Source: Combretum micranthum | Taxonomy: Eukaryota > Streptophyta > Magnoliopsida > Myrtales > Combretaceae | Reading direction: 5' to 3' | NCBI GenBank assembly: GCA_024138025.1 | Contig: JAMXBD010000014.1 | Coordinates: forward strand, 62,001-126,000 | Length of the DNA stretch: 64,000 bases | Shown: in pieces, positions 1-11,192 of the stretch | Layout: each line of letters starts with the position of its first letter | Position numbering within the stretch: the first letter of the stretch is position 1 | The notes under the pieces: model-generated | What the model saw: only the letters and a program-made list of their open reading frames with translations | Databases searched by the model: none | What the model was told of the DNA's origin: nothing | Translations under genes and position numbers: made by a program

Positions 1-300
1 GAATTTCCAATTTAATTCCTTTCATCAAACATTCGGTTGTGGAAAATGATGAATGAGATACATCTGAATTTTCTTGTGGAGCCCAATATTATGCTCAATC
101 TGATTTCTCATATTCTTAATTTCTCTCCAAACTATTGGTTAGAAGAATTGACAGTAACATTCAAGTTTTGTAGATTTTGATGCATCATTGAAGTAGATTT
201 CATAGATTCTTGCATCTGTGCTTGTATAGCTTTCATGGTATCTACTAAAGAATAGACTAAATTTTGTAACTTGACAAATTCCTTTTGTGATCATATAGAC
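1..300 (-). pseudogene. possible retroelement gag-like coiled-coil remnant
   Basis: Read on the minus strand, roughly from 245 down to 130, an open stretch gives a Gln/Met-rich helix including KAIQAQMQESMKS and then HQNLQNLNVTVNSS, followed by stop codons. Coiled-coil segments of this kind occur in gypsy gag proteins near the capsid end, but no capsid or zinc-knuckle motif is visible and the window edge cuts the region. It could equally be a chance open stretch. The assignment is inference only. Confidence 0.2.
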
Positions 301-1499
301 ATTGTTGACTATACAATTGCAATCTTCTTAATTATGCTAAATTTGCAACGTGACAGGATGAATGAGAGCACCAAATATTAGCTCAACCCACCCAATTACC
401 CAAGGCCCAACTCTCCTAACAGCAAAATGCCCTAAACCTAATTTACTCTGTTAATTCCGCCTCTCAACTCAAGTAGTAAACCCTAACTTTTCTTCTCTAC
501 TCTCTCGTGTTTCAAGTGTTTCTTCTCTGTAAATTCTAGATTCACTAACATGCTCTGTTTTATGCAGGTTCTAAGGAACTAAGGTTAGATGGAAGAACGA
601 AATACTATTTTCAAGACACGGTAAAGCTCCAATCACCAACTGTTCCGTAAAAGGGGGAATAAGTTTCATTTTTCCTTACTCTGTATTTATATTGCATTTG
701 TGTTTTCAATTGCTTATCTGTTGCATTGCTGTTTACAAACTATTTACAGTTGTGTAGATCTGTTATAACAGATTTTGTTTGTTACAAAGACTAGCTACTT
801 ACAACTTGTTTCCCTAACTGTTTGTATTATATCTTGATTTAGTTACAACTATAATCCATAAGCTTTCGAGGACAACTTTTCATCCTCATATTATGTGTTG
901 TAGCATTTTAGCACTCCCAATTCAGCACACTATCGCTAGCACCAGTTACCAAATGGCCAAGATCCAACTTGAGCTCTATGAATCAAACCATGCACTTGCT
1001 TTTCAGGTTAGTTGATTCCTTTTTTATTTTGTTTATTAATTGATTAAAAAAGAGAAAGGCAAAAAAAAAAAGAAAAAGAAAATATATATGTATAATAAAT
1101 ATATGCATATACTAGTAAAATTTAAGATAAAAAAGTAATATTTTTATGGATTATGTAAAACTAAAAGTTAAAAGAAAAGAGGAATATAAATAAATAACTA
1201 ATAGTAAACATAATATTAATATGTCTAGATACAAAAAAAAAAGAGAGTATTTATAATGTGAATATGTGCATACGTATATATATATATGTATATATACACA
1301 TCCGCATTTTTTTTTTCTTGTCACCTAGAAAAATCATATTTAAAAAAAAAAAAAAAAAAATGAAAATGATAGATTCATAGGATTGCTATCACCTAAAAAT
1401 TTTATTTTTGACAAAATAATAAATCGTAATAAAGTAAAACTAAAAAGAATTCAATTTTTTTTTTAAAATACCCTAAATGTTATCAAAAGAACTATGTCA
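301..1499. other. gene-free AT-rich stretch
   Basis: No gene is recognisable. The first ~700 bases have more balanced composition and look like old retroelement leader or LTR sequence (for example the TGTTACAAAGACTAGC area near 780), but no ends can be defined. From about 1040 it becomes A-rich with homopolymer runs, plus a short AT microsatellite near 1275-1300. Confidence 0.4.
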
Positions 1500-2045
1500 A
1501 TTTAATCCCCAATTAATAGGTATGTTGACACCTGTTGGGTGACATAAAAATGAGGGAAAAAAAAACCCTTGTGTAAATATCAATCATATTAAATTTAAGT
1601 CTCTTTGTGTAAACTTAAATTTTTCACTCTTGTAAATATTAATGTTATTACTAATCCTCTGTGTAAATATTTCTCTTGTCAAAAATACAAATTCAAATAT
1701 TGGACTTTCCTTAATATTTTATAAGAATAGATTTTGATTCAAAAGTTTAAAAGTGGTAACTGCATGGTCTTAATAGGATAGCTCTCTAACTCATAATCTC
1801 TAATTCATAAAGTTGATTTTAAAGCCAATTTCTTCATAGAATAGTGGCTAAGCTAAGATTAACCAATCTATTAATCCTAATTTTTTTTTTTTTTTGCGAT
1901 CTTGATTAGGTGGCTTCTCCTAAATTTTTAAAGAGAATCAAATTTTTTTCAATTTCTATTTAAGAGTTTATACTAAATGGGTCAAGGTTTGATACAAATC
2001 AAATTAAAAGAAATCAAATCAGAATAAAAAATCTAGGTTCAACAA
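1500..2045 (+). repeat. gypsy-type leader repeat, copy 1
   Basis: This stretch is a diverged copy of 22553-23075 in the same orientation. Shared landmarks are a CACCTnnnGGGnnAC segment near the start, AAGTGGTAAC, a TTAATAGG...TAGCTC segment, a GGCTAAGCTAAGAT-type segment, a poly-T run, GATTAGGTGGCTTCTCC, and a final ACTAAATGGGTCAAGGTTTGAT. The second copy has GGGTGGAGACTCC where this copy has GGTGGCTTCTCC. That resembles the GGTGGCGACTCC block found in Tat-type gypsy LTR and leader regions. The family assignment is inference; the two-copy homology is read directly. Confidence 0.5.
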
Positions 2046-2221
2046 AAGATAAATTATATGGGAAAATATAATATTTTGAGATAAATTCAAGTAAGACATT
2101 AATGTTTTGAGTGGGTAATTACAGAGATCAACCTTTCATAAAACAGGTCAAGTAAAGGATCGATGTTTAATATAGTTAAAAGAAGGATCAACATTTTATA
2201 AACTAGTGTAAATAAAAGGTA

Positions 2222-2457
2222 TAATGTCATAATTGGTACTTTAACTTTGACGAAAAATGTAGTTAAGTACATGAACTTTGAAGTTGATCAATTTGATACC
2301 TTAAAGAACTTTTCATTCACACCAACAGTATATTAGCCAAGATTTTTCAAGTACTAAATTGATAAATTTTAAAGTCCGATACTAAATCAATCAATTTTAA
2401 AGTTTAGACATCTAATTGCATATTTTGCCAAAGTTCAAGTACTATTTGTGACATTAT
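2222..2457. mobile_element. foldback MITE family A, copy 1
   Basis: The ends are TAATGTCA and TGACATTA. Each arm holds versions of ACTTTGAAATTGATCAATTT and its reverse complement, so the ~235-bp element can fold almost end to end. Related copies lie at 3358, 3711, 4539, 16150, 23540 and 35175. It has no coding capacity. The transposase superfamily is not certain because no clear target duplication was found. Confidence 0.75.
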
Positions 2458-3357
2458 CTCTAAATAAAATGATCATTTTTTTCATTTCGTTTATCATCCA
2501 TTTAAAACATTAATTTTTTAAACCATTTAAAACTTTTTTTCCCTCGAAATTTAATCAATATTTGTATAATGTTGATTTCTTATTTTTAACTTTTGAAGAT
2601 GTTGATACCTCATAATGTAATTTTCACATAAATAATAACTCAGCCAAATTGCAAATAAACCTATTTATATTTGCTTCATGTGATTTTCGTTCCCTTATTT
2701 TTTTTTTCTATTTGTGCACTTGAATCCACAAAGTTTTATGAAATGTACCTTTAATTTTTTTCTTATTTTGAAAAGTGTGGAAGTACAACCATAGATTTCA
2801 AAGATGAAGAGGGTTAAGTGTACATGAAGTAATATAAGGGGGGTATTTTTTCAATTTTTTTAAAAAACTTAAATCCTATTCCTTAAAATTAACCAAATAT
2901 AATTGAATTTATTCCCTTTAATGATGTATTAGATAGTCATCTATATTGTTATATGAAATGAGGTAATTTTGGTATCTCATACATTTTACAGTAGTAAATT
3001 TGTAATCAAGATAAATTCAAAGTTATTTTTAAGATAATGGAATAAAATTAAAATAAATAATTTATACGCATGACATTTAAGGTGTTTATAAAGATATGTG
3101 ATTTTTTTTTTCTTATAAATGATAACTATCATATAAAAAATTTATATTTTCTTCAACAATCATATAAGTCATTTATTAACTTAATTATTTATCATTTTAC
3201 ATATTTTTATCATGATTTCACATTCACTTGTAATTATTTTATTGAAATACTATTTAATGAGTGATATTTGCACCTATTTCATAGGTATATTTTAATGTGC
3301 TCTTATATATTATTTGAGAATGTTGAGAGACTTCAGTGCTTAATTCATTAACTAAAT
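2458..3357. other. gene-free AT-rich spacer
   Basis: AT-rich DNA with homopolymer runs. A 64-codon open stretch at 3070-3264 is almost wholly Phe/Ile/Tyr/Asn, as expected from AT-rich non-coding sequence. No gene or repeat end is recognised. Confidence 0.5.
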
Positions 3358-3684
3358 CTGATGAATGATACCTAAATTTTAGAAAAATATGTAATCAAAT
3401 ACTTGAACTATGAAATTGATTAATTTAATACCTGAACTTTGAAATTGATCAATTTAATACCGGAACTTTGAAATTGATTAATTTAGTAGAATACTTTTCA
3501 TGTATACCAACAACACCTCTATGATAATAATTAAAACGCTATGTAGGATAACAATAATATTCAATTCAACAAGGTGCCATTCGCATGCATGAAATGTTTT
3601 TTTAAGTATTAAATTGATCAATTTCAAAGTTCAGGTACCTAATTATATATTTTTTCAAAGTTTAGATACCATTCATGACATTAA
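3358..3684. mobile_element. foldback MITE family A, copy 2
   Basis: The left arm contains CTTGAACTATGAAATTGATT and then two further AACTTTGAAATTGATnAATTT units. The right arm carries the reverse complement (TTGATCAATTTCAAAGTTCA) and ends TGACATTA. The extra internal unit makes this copy longer (~325 bp) than its relatives. It is separated from the next copy by only 26 bases. Confidence 0.75.
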
Positions 3685-3710
3685 CCTTAATTCCTTCATA
3701 TTTTTATAGA

Positions 3711-3953
3711 TAATGTTACGAATGGTACCTGAACTTTGATAAAAAAAATATAATTATATATTTGAACTTTAAAATTAGTCAATCTAGTACCTAAAAACTT
3801 TGAAATTGATTAATTTAGTAACTAAAAGAACTTGATGAAAGTATTATTGATGTGCATAAAAAAAATTCTTTTAGATACCAAATTGATTAGTTTCAAAGTT
3901 GAGGTACCTAATTACATATTTTGTCAAAGTTTAGATACCATTTATGACATTAA
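3711..3953. mobile_element. foldback MITE family A, copy 3
   Basis: It begins TAATGTTACGAATGGTACCT and ends with the inverted AGGTACC...GATACCATTTATGACATTA. The arms are about 100 bp with a short unpaired centre around the GATGAAAGTATTATTGATG segment. No open reading frame is present. Confidence 0.75.
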
Positions 3954-4538
3954 CTTATATTTTCATTTCAAAAAGTCAAAAAGCTCAATTATAGAACAAT
4001 GAAAATTTATTAAATTTCAGGCAATATAGAGTCAATTTAGAGGTGATATGATACTCAAAAGAAGCCACAGGGTATGTACACGGATATGTACTTTTTTCGT
4101 GCATATCCAAGGCTATCAAATGGTTAATATATGTGTCCAAAAAAGTGTATGACTTCTACAACACCTATATCTACTTACTTGTACACCTCATGAAAACACC
4201 ATTCATTTATTTTAGTGTCAAAATGATGCCCTACTAAAAGTATGGCCATGCATCTACTTGTGCATCTCATAGAATGGCAAAAGTTGCCCTAATCTACATT
4301 TATGTACATGTATGTATATATCCTTGCTAACACATAAGGAAGCCCTAAAAAATCAAAGAACACTAGAAAGCGCTGGAAACATACTTCTAACCAGGAGGTG
4401 GCTAAGAAGGTAAGAGCCAAGTGAAATTCAACGATCAATTACTCAAGTTTCAAAATCCAAGATAAAAAAATGACTTCTTTTATATTGTTATATGATTATT
4501 AGATTTTAAATCTTATTTTGATTTTATTACTATTTGGG
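3954..4538. other. gene-free spacer
   Basis: Nothing recognised. The stretch 4060-4340 has more balanced composition with short repeats of TATGTAC/GTACAT but no clear element. Confidence 0.4.
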
Positions 4539-4764
4539 TAAATGTTGCAGTTAGATACCTAAATTTTGAAATTGATCAATTTATTTCCTGAAAAAACTTT
4601 TGTATACACTAATCAATATCATGAATGTACCGTTGGTGTGTACAAAATGTTTTTTGAAGTACTAAATTGATTAACTACAAAGCTTAGGTACTAAATTGAT
4701 CAGTTTCAAAGTTGAGCCACCTAATTGCATAGTTTTCCAATGTTTAGGTACATTTATGACATTA
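4539..4764. mobile_element. foldback MITE family A, copy 4
   Basis: Left end AATGTTGCAGTTAGATACCT, right end ...GGTACATTTATGACATTA. Between them AAATTGATCAATTT-type units occur in both orientations, with a centre around CCGTTGGTGTGTAC. Confidence 0.7.
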
Positions 4765-5329
4765 GTCCTAATCGTTTTTATAAAAGAGTAAATCTGTGAT
4801 ACTTAGGCTTGATGAACCCCATGATTAGAATTGTTCCTTTTATTGGATCATTGTTTCTTAAATCAAATAATGTTGTAGTTGATGACTAGTTTTCTATTTG
4901 TTGATGTAGAAATTAAACATTAGACATTTGGGGAACATCATTTTTTATCTTTGTTTTTTTTTTTTTTTACAATTACATTCAAAATGTCAAAAAAAAAAAA
5001 TAATGAATAAAATAGTTATGAACAAAACAGAGTCTAAATCTAAAACATTGCCTTTTTAGCTACATTAAATGAAATTAAAAGCATTCATAACATTGTTCTT
5101 TATCTAGGTAGTTATGAATGCATTAAATCAAAGATAAATCCTTTAAAACAACATTTATAAGTATAGTTGAACAAGTGACATAACAATCCTTTCTCATTTT
5201 ATAGCACAAATCAAGATAGGGATAATACTCATTTTATAACACATCTATCGTAGAATCTTATGATGCTACCTTGCGATTCTACGTTTCAATTTTACAAACC
5301 TCTTGGCGATTCTAGATAGAAACTCGAGT
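4765..5329. other. gene-free spacer
   Basis: AT-rich; no gene. At 5250-5285 there is a small interrupted palindrome (CGTAGAATC...GATTCTACG). It lies just outside the gypsy relic that follows and may mark LTR material, but the LTR ends cannot be fixed. Confidence 0.35.
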
Positions 5330-5825
5330 TTGACAACGATGCACATGAGCTTGTATGTGATTGCATCTTCAAATAGAGTTTATGACATGGGTGTGGTGAA
5401 GGCAGTATGTGAGTTTGTGACTTCCTTGACTTGCTCAGTTTCAACTATTTCCTTTTTCACAGGCATGTTCTTCAAAACTAATGAATTTTCCATCATATTT
5501 TGCCTTTCCTTTACACTTAAATGCACTAGATCATGCACAATAGCAAAGTAATTCAAATAGCCCTACAATACTTTATTTCATCTACATTCAACTCGTAAAA
5601 AATGATCCGTTGGGCTAAGTTCATGAATCCCCTAACTCTAGATTGAGTTATTAGTCTAATTGAACCATGATCCCTATCATATTCCTTCGGCTCATGAAGA
5701 TTTGCCCTTAAATTTTTGAAAGTGCATACAGCTAGATCAAAGACAAACCTATAAAACTCAAAAGTAGTTAAATAAAACTTTCTAACTACACTGAGCTCAT
5801 GGATAGCCTCCAATACTTGATCCAC
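5330..5825 (-). pseudogene. gypsy pol C-terminal tail relic, copy 1
   Basis: The minus strand encodes a segment with RDHGSIRLITQSRVRGFMNL. It is closely related to the copy at 9420-9866, which reads GPITQSRASRLMNLVQRI. The pattern GPxTRSRAxxL is typical of the C-terminal end of gypsy polyproteins just before the 3' LTR. Both copies lack upstream integrase in frame and are interrupted. The DNA homology between 5380-5700 and 9440-9750 is obvious by eye, for example GATCCGTTGnnCTAAGTTCA and CTCTAGATTGAGTTATT. Family assignment is inference from the tail motif plus the protease relic between the two copies. Confidence 0.45.
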
Positions 5826-7442
5826 AAATCCTCTCTAAATAATAACTTTCAAATCATTTCACCATCAACTCTAGTTACTCTGAGCCATTCAATACCATGG
5901 TCCATGTCTATGATAAAAAACTTTTGCAATAATTCATACCACTCACCATAAACTCGATCAATCTAAGTCTCATGGAGATTATGACATATATTCAACAAAC
6001 ACATCTCCTTTTTTTTTTTCTTTTGGCTACAAACACATCTCCTATTTAAAGTGTTTATCGCTTAACACTCTTCACTCGTCTCTATCACTCAAGTTGATTC
6101 CAACTAATCTTCCTAGAATAAAGATTTAACAAAACTTAAGCCTTTCTCATGCAACATTGCAATCTATTTTAATCACCATATATCCACTCCACCTAACAAT
6201 AAACACCTTATCTTTAGCCACAAAACTTCTATCATACAATTTAGCAACCCTATACTTTCACATTTATTGACTCAAACTCTCAACTTTGGTCATCTTACAA
6301 GATATACAATAAAAACCATGGAAAATCAACTTCCCAAAATAACCACACATACTCACATGAGAAGTTCCTCTGTCGATCATTATAATCCTTAAAACGTAAA
6401 ATCCCTCTAGAATGACTACAAATAGCATGCTAACATAGCATCCTTGATAATGCATTGTATCTTTCTTGTCATGGAATAAAGATCTACCATATAAGTGGCA
6501 TCTATCCAACACAAACCACTGCAATAATAAATCATAACAGATGGAAAAGATAAATAGAAATTGAAGGATCAATTATCATACAATATGCTACTTCGAAATG
6601 GGAAACAGGTGGTATAACATATTGACCACTATGACTACTACAAGACATCAATTCAACAATCGATATTCTATACATCATAACCCTCTCCATAATAAAACCA
6701 TGCACACATAAAACATTCTTCTAATATAAGTATTGAATTTTAAGACTCCAATGAATAGCGGTAACTAGCTCATAAGATCTCAAAGGGACAATAATATTAC
6801 ACCAATTTTCTACTTTTGGAAACCCCATCAAGGTATCAAAATATAATGGATGAACTGTAAGAAGATGAAGACAGAAATACTTGAAACACCTAATAGTTTC
6901 CGATGTAAGTAAAAATAGCTCCATATCAGGAACACAAAGATCAAGAGGTGAGTCTAACCTAATGTCACATTGCATAACTTTTGTAACACAAGTCTCCTCC
7001 TCATTAATATCCTTTGTGCCCTTATCATCAACATCGCGATCTATACCACCAATAATATCCACTACATCAGATGATCATCCTCTGGACTCTCTTCATGGAC
7101 ATCACCACATGCTAAGATAAGATACATTTATGATTATTCATAAAAATTTAACCTCTCAAATTTTTAATATAATCCAAATCTACTAACTAGTTTAAACTCA
7201 CTTACTAGAACACTAATTACGAGCAAAACACCATGCTAACACAAAGATCCATAAATAAATCCCAAATAATTAGCAACAAACTACTTAGTATCGGCAATAG
7301 GTCTGAAAAAGTATCCTATAAGGTTTCACAAATATAATAGAATTACAAAATCCTACAATACCACGTAATCCCAACAATGGATCATGAAAGAGTAGTGTGG
7401 ATGGTGGAAGATAAGTGGATAAATACTTGCAATCATCAAAAG
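5826..7442 (-). pseudogene. decayed retroelement interior, unrecognised
   Basis: This stretch lies between the gypsy pol tail and the post-protease spacer on the minus strand, where reverse transcriptase and integrase would be expected. I could not recognise either. Two minus-strand open stretches remain, at 6264-6572 (hydrophobic, Cys-rich) and 6721-7062 (acidic start, then CVPDMELFLL...). They match no family I know. Either the pol core was deleted and replaced by other sequence, or it has decayed beyond recognition. Confidence 0.3.
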
Positions 7443-7814
7443 TCAAAATAAATGTGTTATATCATGTATGTGAATACCAATAGCCATATTTTCCTCCTCA
7501 AATGCTATCTTTGTAACTTTGTCTCCTTTATCACTCTTTTCTTCAATTGGATCCTCTACCATTATTTTTTTATCATTATCCCCAACTTCATTATCAACAC
7601 TTGCAATTAGATGAACCTTTTGAACTAGTATTACATATGTAGAAATTTTTTTCCGATCAACTATTGACATTTGTGACTCATCTACAACATCTCCATCAAG
7701 TAACTTAGAAAAACCATCTATGAGCTTCACCTCTACCTTAGCCCTATCTAACTCCCTTTTAGGAGGATTCATCTCCAACCTAGCAACCTTAACTTGATCT
7801 AAACTCATAGGCAA
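7443..7814 (-). pseudogene. gypsy post-protease spacer remnant
   Basis: An open minus-strand segment of 123 codons starts MPMSLDQVKVARLEMNPPKR and continues as a charged region rich in Lys, Glu and Asp. In plant gypsy polyproteins of the class with an IIDGGS-type protease, the protease is followed by a KITLVPMSPxxV segment and then a charged Lys/Glu spacer before reverse transcriptase. This piece fits that order, because the protease relic lies just upstream on the same strand (7925-8185). It is not an independent gene. Stop codons separate it from the protease. Confidence 0.4.
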
Positions 7815-7924
7815 TTACATAACCTTTTCTTCTTAGTTATTTCAAATGAATAGCAATTACACCATCCATCATAATTTGTACCTCTATCACTTATCCAAGG
7901 ATTGCTAAGTAAGACATCAAAAAT

Positions 7925-8185
7925 AGTTATTGGCATTACATTACACAAACTTCATCAGAATATTGATTTGGAAGAGAAATATGCAATTGAATTTGTTGAG
8001 TGATGTAAGTCAATTCTTCATTATCCCTTTACCTTGCATAATAAGGTTATGGATGAACAGTAGTTGGTAAGTCCAATCTATCCACCATACGCATAGCTAC
8101 AATATTAACTTGAAAACCATGATCAATAATAACAACGCAAACCATACCATTAACAAAGATTTTTCAGTTGAAACAAATTCTCTAT
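7925..8185 (-). pseudogene. Ty3/gypsy aspartic protease relic
   Basis: Minus-strand translation gives VNGMVCVVIIDHGFQVNIVA, then MVDRLDLPTTVHP, a stop, PY, another stop, and NEELTYITQQIQLHISLP followed by YSDEVCV. This follows the plant gypsy retropepsin layout: V.G..C..IID.GS..N..S..MV.KL.LPT..HP.PY, then GE..V..Q......GKY.DEV.CDV. The catalytic D-S/T-G triad reads DHG, so the site is mutated. At least two in-frame stops show the gene is dead. It once cut the Gag-Pol polyprotein. Its neighbours are the post-protease spacer (7443-7814) and a degenerate primer-binding site upstream at 8673-8684. The ~500 bp between them is too short for a full gag, so gag is deleted. Confidence 0.6.
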
Positions 8186-8672
8186 ATCTTCATCTCTAAT
8201 AGATGGATTAGTACTGACAAGCAATCATATTACCTTAGACCTTAAGATACTATTTCATAAATCTTTCATCTTACAAGGATATAAATTCAACGATTAATAA
8301 AATAATAATAATAGTTCTCCATAATCATTGTAATCTCAAACAAGCCTTAGATCTTGAAAAGTCACAAAGCTCTTTATCACACCATACAAATCTTAGGGAA
8401 CAATCACCACACACATTGATCATAACCCAACAATATGTAATAAAAAAATTTGCAATTCAAGATCCTTTTCTTCCTCTATAAGCAATTCAATATAGACAAT
8501 AACTTGTTTCTCATGAAACAAACACTAAGTTACCTTCTTGTCCAAATAATCTTTGTTAAAACTACACCTATGGTAAATTTAACAAGACATGAGAATTAGA
8601 TCTTACCAAATTATCACATGACGATTCGTAGATTTGAAATCGACCATTCAACTCAACATATGGCGAATCATA
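8186..8672 (-). other. retroelement leader / deleted gag region
   Basis: No gag motif is visible. The position between the protease relic and the putative primer-binding site suggests this is what is left of leader plus gag. Confidence 0.25.
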
Positions 8673-8684
8673 GCTTCAATACCA
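8673..8684 (-). other. degenerate LTR-retrotransposon primer-binding site
   Basis: The minus strand reads TGGTATTGAAGC, followed by TATGATTCG. The usual site complementary to initiator Met tRNA is TGGTATCAGAGC, so 9 of 12 positions match. It is preceded on the minus strand by ...CATATCATCT, where a LTR ending in CA would be expected. Position upstream of the protease relic supports it, but three mismatches make it uncertain. Confidence 0.35.
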
Positions 8685-8689
8685 AGATG

Positions 8690-9400
8690 ATATGAATAAC
8701 TTCCATGTCAAAATTACACAATGGAATTTCTCAAATGGATAAAAAGTATAGAATTATAGGATTTTTAAACTTTATAATTTTTATAAATTTTTATGGGTTT
8801 TCAATAATCAAACATAATAAAATAAAGGATATGAATGATCCATCTTCTTGAATATGATGCACCAAGAGAAGAATCAAACTAATTATTTCACTCAATCGAT
8901 ATGATGCACGATCAATAAAACAATAAAGAATAATCTTGAGAAAAGCATAATATTACTCAATAGGGTTTTATAAACAGTTCCTAGGAAGCTAATAAAGGCA
9001 ATTAATCACAATTAATGTCAAAAGATAAATAACATTGCTAACATAACCCCAATGACCTTTAAATACTCTCCCAAGTCGAGCAAGGAAAATATAGGAACAT
9101 AAAATCCAATCTAATGTAAAAATGAAACTTAAAAATATGCAATTGAAACTAAACATGAAGGCATGTTTTATGTCATGACCTTGCGTTGGGACGTGTCCCG
9201 AACTAATCATATAATCATATCTTGCAACAAGCTAAAATATGATTATGTAGTGAAGGCACTAGCCTAGGCACAACCATGGCAAAGGTAGTGTCCTTACTAA
9301 CACACCATCATGCTTCAAAACAAGCCGAAGTATGACTATGAGACTAAGCTAAGGTCCATGGTATGGCCATGGGTTAGGCTGTGCTACCCTTTGGCTTGTC
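8690..9400 (-). repeat. putative LTR region between two gypsy bodies
   Basis: On the minus strand this segment follows a gypsy pol tail (9420-9866) and precedes the putative primer-binding site, which is the place of a shared LTR in a tandem gypsy arrangement. No exact TG...CA ends or second LTR could be located, so this rests on order alone. Confidence 0.25.
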
Positions 9401-9419
9401 TATCTTTGTGAATAATGTA

Positions 9420-9866
9420 CACACAGGCTTACATGCAACCGTATCTTTAAATATGGTTTGTTACATGGGCATAGTGGTGTATGTGTTTGTGACTTCTTTG
9501 ACTTACTTAGTTTCAACCACCATATTTTCCACAAGGTTCTTTAAAACTAGTGAACTTTCTTTCATATTTTTCCTTTTTTTTACACTTAAAACACACTAGA
9601 TCATGCCGAATAGCAAAGTGCTTCTTATAGCCTTGCAAATACTTTATTTCATATTCATTCGTCTCATCAATAATGATCCGTTGAACTAAGTTCATCAATC
9701 TACTAGCTCTAGATTGAGTTATTGGTCCATCTGAATCATGATCCCTATCAACATTAATTATAAAAGCTGATGTTCTAAAGGAAAGGGGCACTAGACTCAG
9801 AAGAAGGTAAAGGGCACTTAACATATTGTAAATGACCAGAGAAAGAAGTCTTAGATTCAAATGCAT
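9420..9866 (-). pseudogene. gypsy pol C-terminal tail relic, copy 2
   Basis: Minus-strand reading contains GPITQSRASRLMNLVQRI, then DETNEYEIKYLQGYKK, then a Cys/Lys-rich stretch FKCKKKEKYERKF. It is the better preserved of the two copies (other copy 5330-5825). The GPxTxSRAxxL motif is characteristic of gypsy polyprotein ends. The adjacent upstream open stretch 9870-10118 (minus) is not recognised. Confidence 0.45.
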
Positions 9867-10076
9867 TATTTATGGTATGGACATAGTCTTAAAGCCATTA
9901 AAGCGATCTAATAATTGAGGCCAGCTAGGTTTTGGTATCATTAGCGAACTCAAGTAGAAAGCCAAACTAAACACATTCTGAGAGTGTCCTCCACGTATCA
10001 TCCTCTTCACACGCACTGGATTCACTCCAGTGGTGATAACAAGTATCCACTTGCTAATGGGGACTGATCGTATTGG

Positions 10077-10195
10077 GATAATGGTATAGAAAGTGTCTAT
10101 ACTACATATTTTTTGCAATTTAGTACTTAATCTTTTAAACTTGGCAAATTAGTGTTCGTTCTTTTAAAGCAAATTCATTTTAGTCCCTCCATCAA
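10077..10195 (+). repeat. left arm of a ~7.4-kb inverted repeat pair
   Basis: From GATAATGGTATAGAAAGTG to TTTTAGTCCCTCCAT this segment matches the reverse complement of 17415-17532. Shared parts are GATAATGGTA, GAAAGTG, TTTTnGCAATTT, AACTTGGCAAAT, TTCTTTTAAAGCAA and TTCATTTTAGTCCCTCCAT. The arms could be terminal inverted repeats of one large element, or two unrelated single arms. No matching target duplication is visible at the outer ends. Confidence 0.6.
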
Positions 10196-11032
10196 ATCTT
10201 CTCTAACAGGGATTTTGCATTTGATGATGTGGCATAATTACTAATAAATTGACCTACCATAAACTTCAACACAACTTTTTGATCGAAAAAGAAAAGTATA
10301 AATGCTCTTTTATAGTAACTGTGGAACCCATTTTATGTTCCTAAATTTTATTGTGCCTTAGTATTGAACATTTTGAAGAGGGGAAAAAGGAAGCTACAAG
10401 AGAGGCAATGACGAGCAGATCAAGCCATGGTCCTCTACCATGAGTAACAATGGTAATAGAGGAGGAAAATTATGGTAGGGATGAAGTATGCCAAGCTTGC
10501 TTCTAACATCTTTGACATGCAATAATCCTAGAAGCCTTATTTTCATATGTGCAATGTATCGGGAAGGTAGATGTGGATTATCCAAATGACACGATCTAGT
10601 GTTCCTCAGTCAAGTAAGAGAGGTCATCAATGATTTAGTAGAAAATAGACCACCTCAAGTGCAAATTTACGAACAAAGATCAAATCATATCTAATATGCA
10701 GTGGGTGATGCTAGACATAAAAAAAAATAATATGGACTGTAATGTATGTCCTACTAATAGTTATTATTAAATTACTTTCTAAGTGTTTTTAAATATGTGA
10801 TGTAGTCGTAGCTGTGTTGTTTCTCCCTTTTCTAGTCTAAGGAATGGAGATTAGACGATGATTTGTATGCAATTGAAGTAAAATTTCAAGGTGAGGAGAA
10901 ATGTTAATAGAATAGTGTTACTACAAATGAAACTTGCGAATTTTGTCTATTTTGTTTGTTAAAATGAATTATATCAAATATGATTTTGATGAGTGTAAAA
11001 GTTATGATGGATATTATAAAAAAACATCAAAA
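10196..11032. other. gene-free stretch
   Basis: No gene recognised. Short open stretches on either strand lack any family motif. Confidence 0.4.
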
Positions 11033-11192
11033 CACTACAAGAAAATAGGCCTTTAGAGATAGAAAACCTGCGATAGAAATTAGAAAATGTAGTTATAATT
11101 TTATAAGTAAAATCTACAGTGATGATTTTTGCAACTGGAATTTACATTTAGAGACATAATTTTTGTCTCTAAAGCCCAGTTTTCTTGTAGTG
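11033..11192. mobile_element. CACTA (En/Spm) MITE
   Basis: A 160-bp element starts CACTACAAGAAAATAGG and ends CCAGTTTTCTTGTAGTG. The inverted ends pair over more than 25 bases (CACTACAAGAAAAnnGGnCTTTAGAGA). It is flanked on both sides by AAA, matching the 3-bp target duplication expected for CACTA transposons, although AAA is low in information. It has no coding capacity and would need a transposase elsewhere. Confidence 0.85.

Noticed and set aside
3070..3264. 64-codon + strand frame
   Set aside because: Phe/Ile/Tyr/Asn-rich, typical of AT-rich non-coding DNA, no start context or motif.
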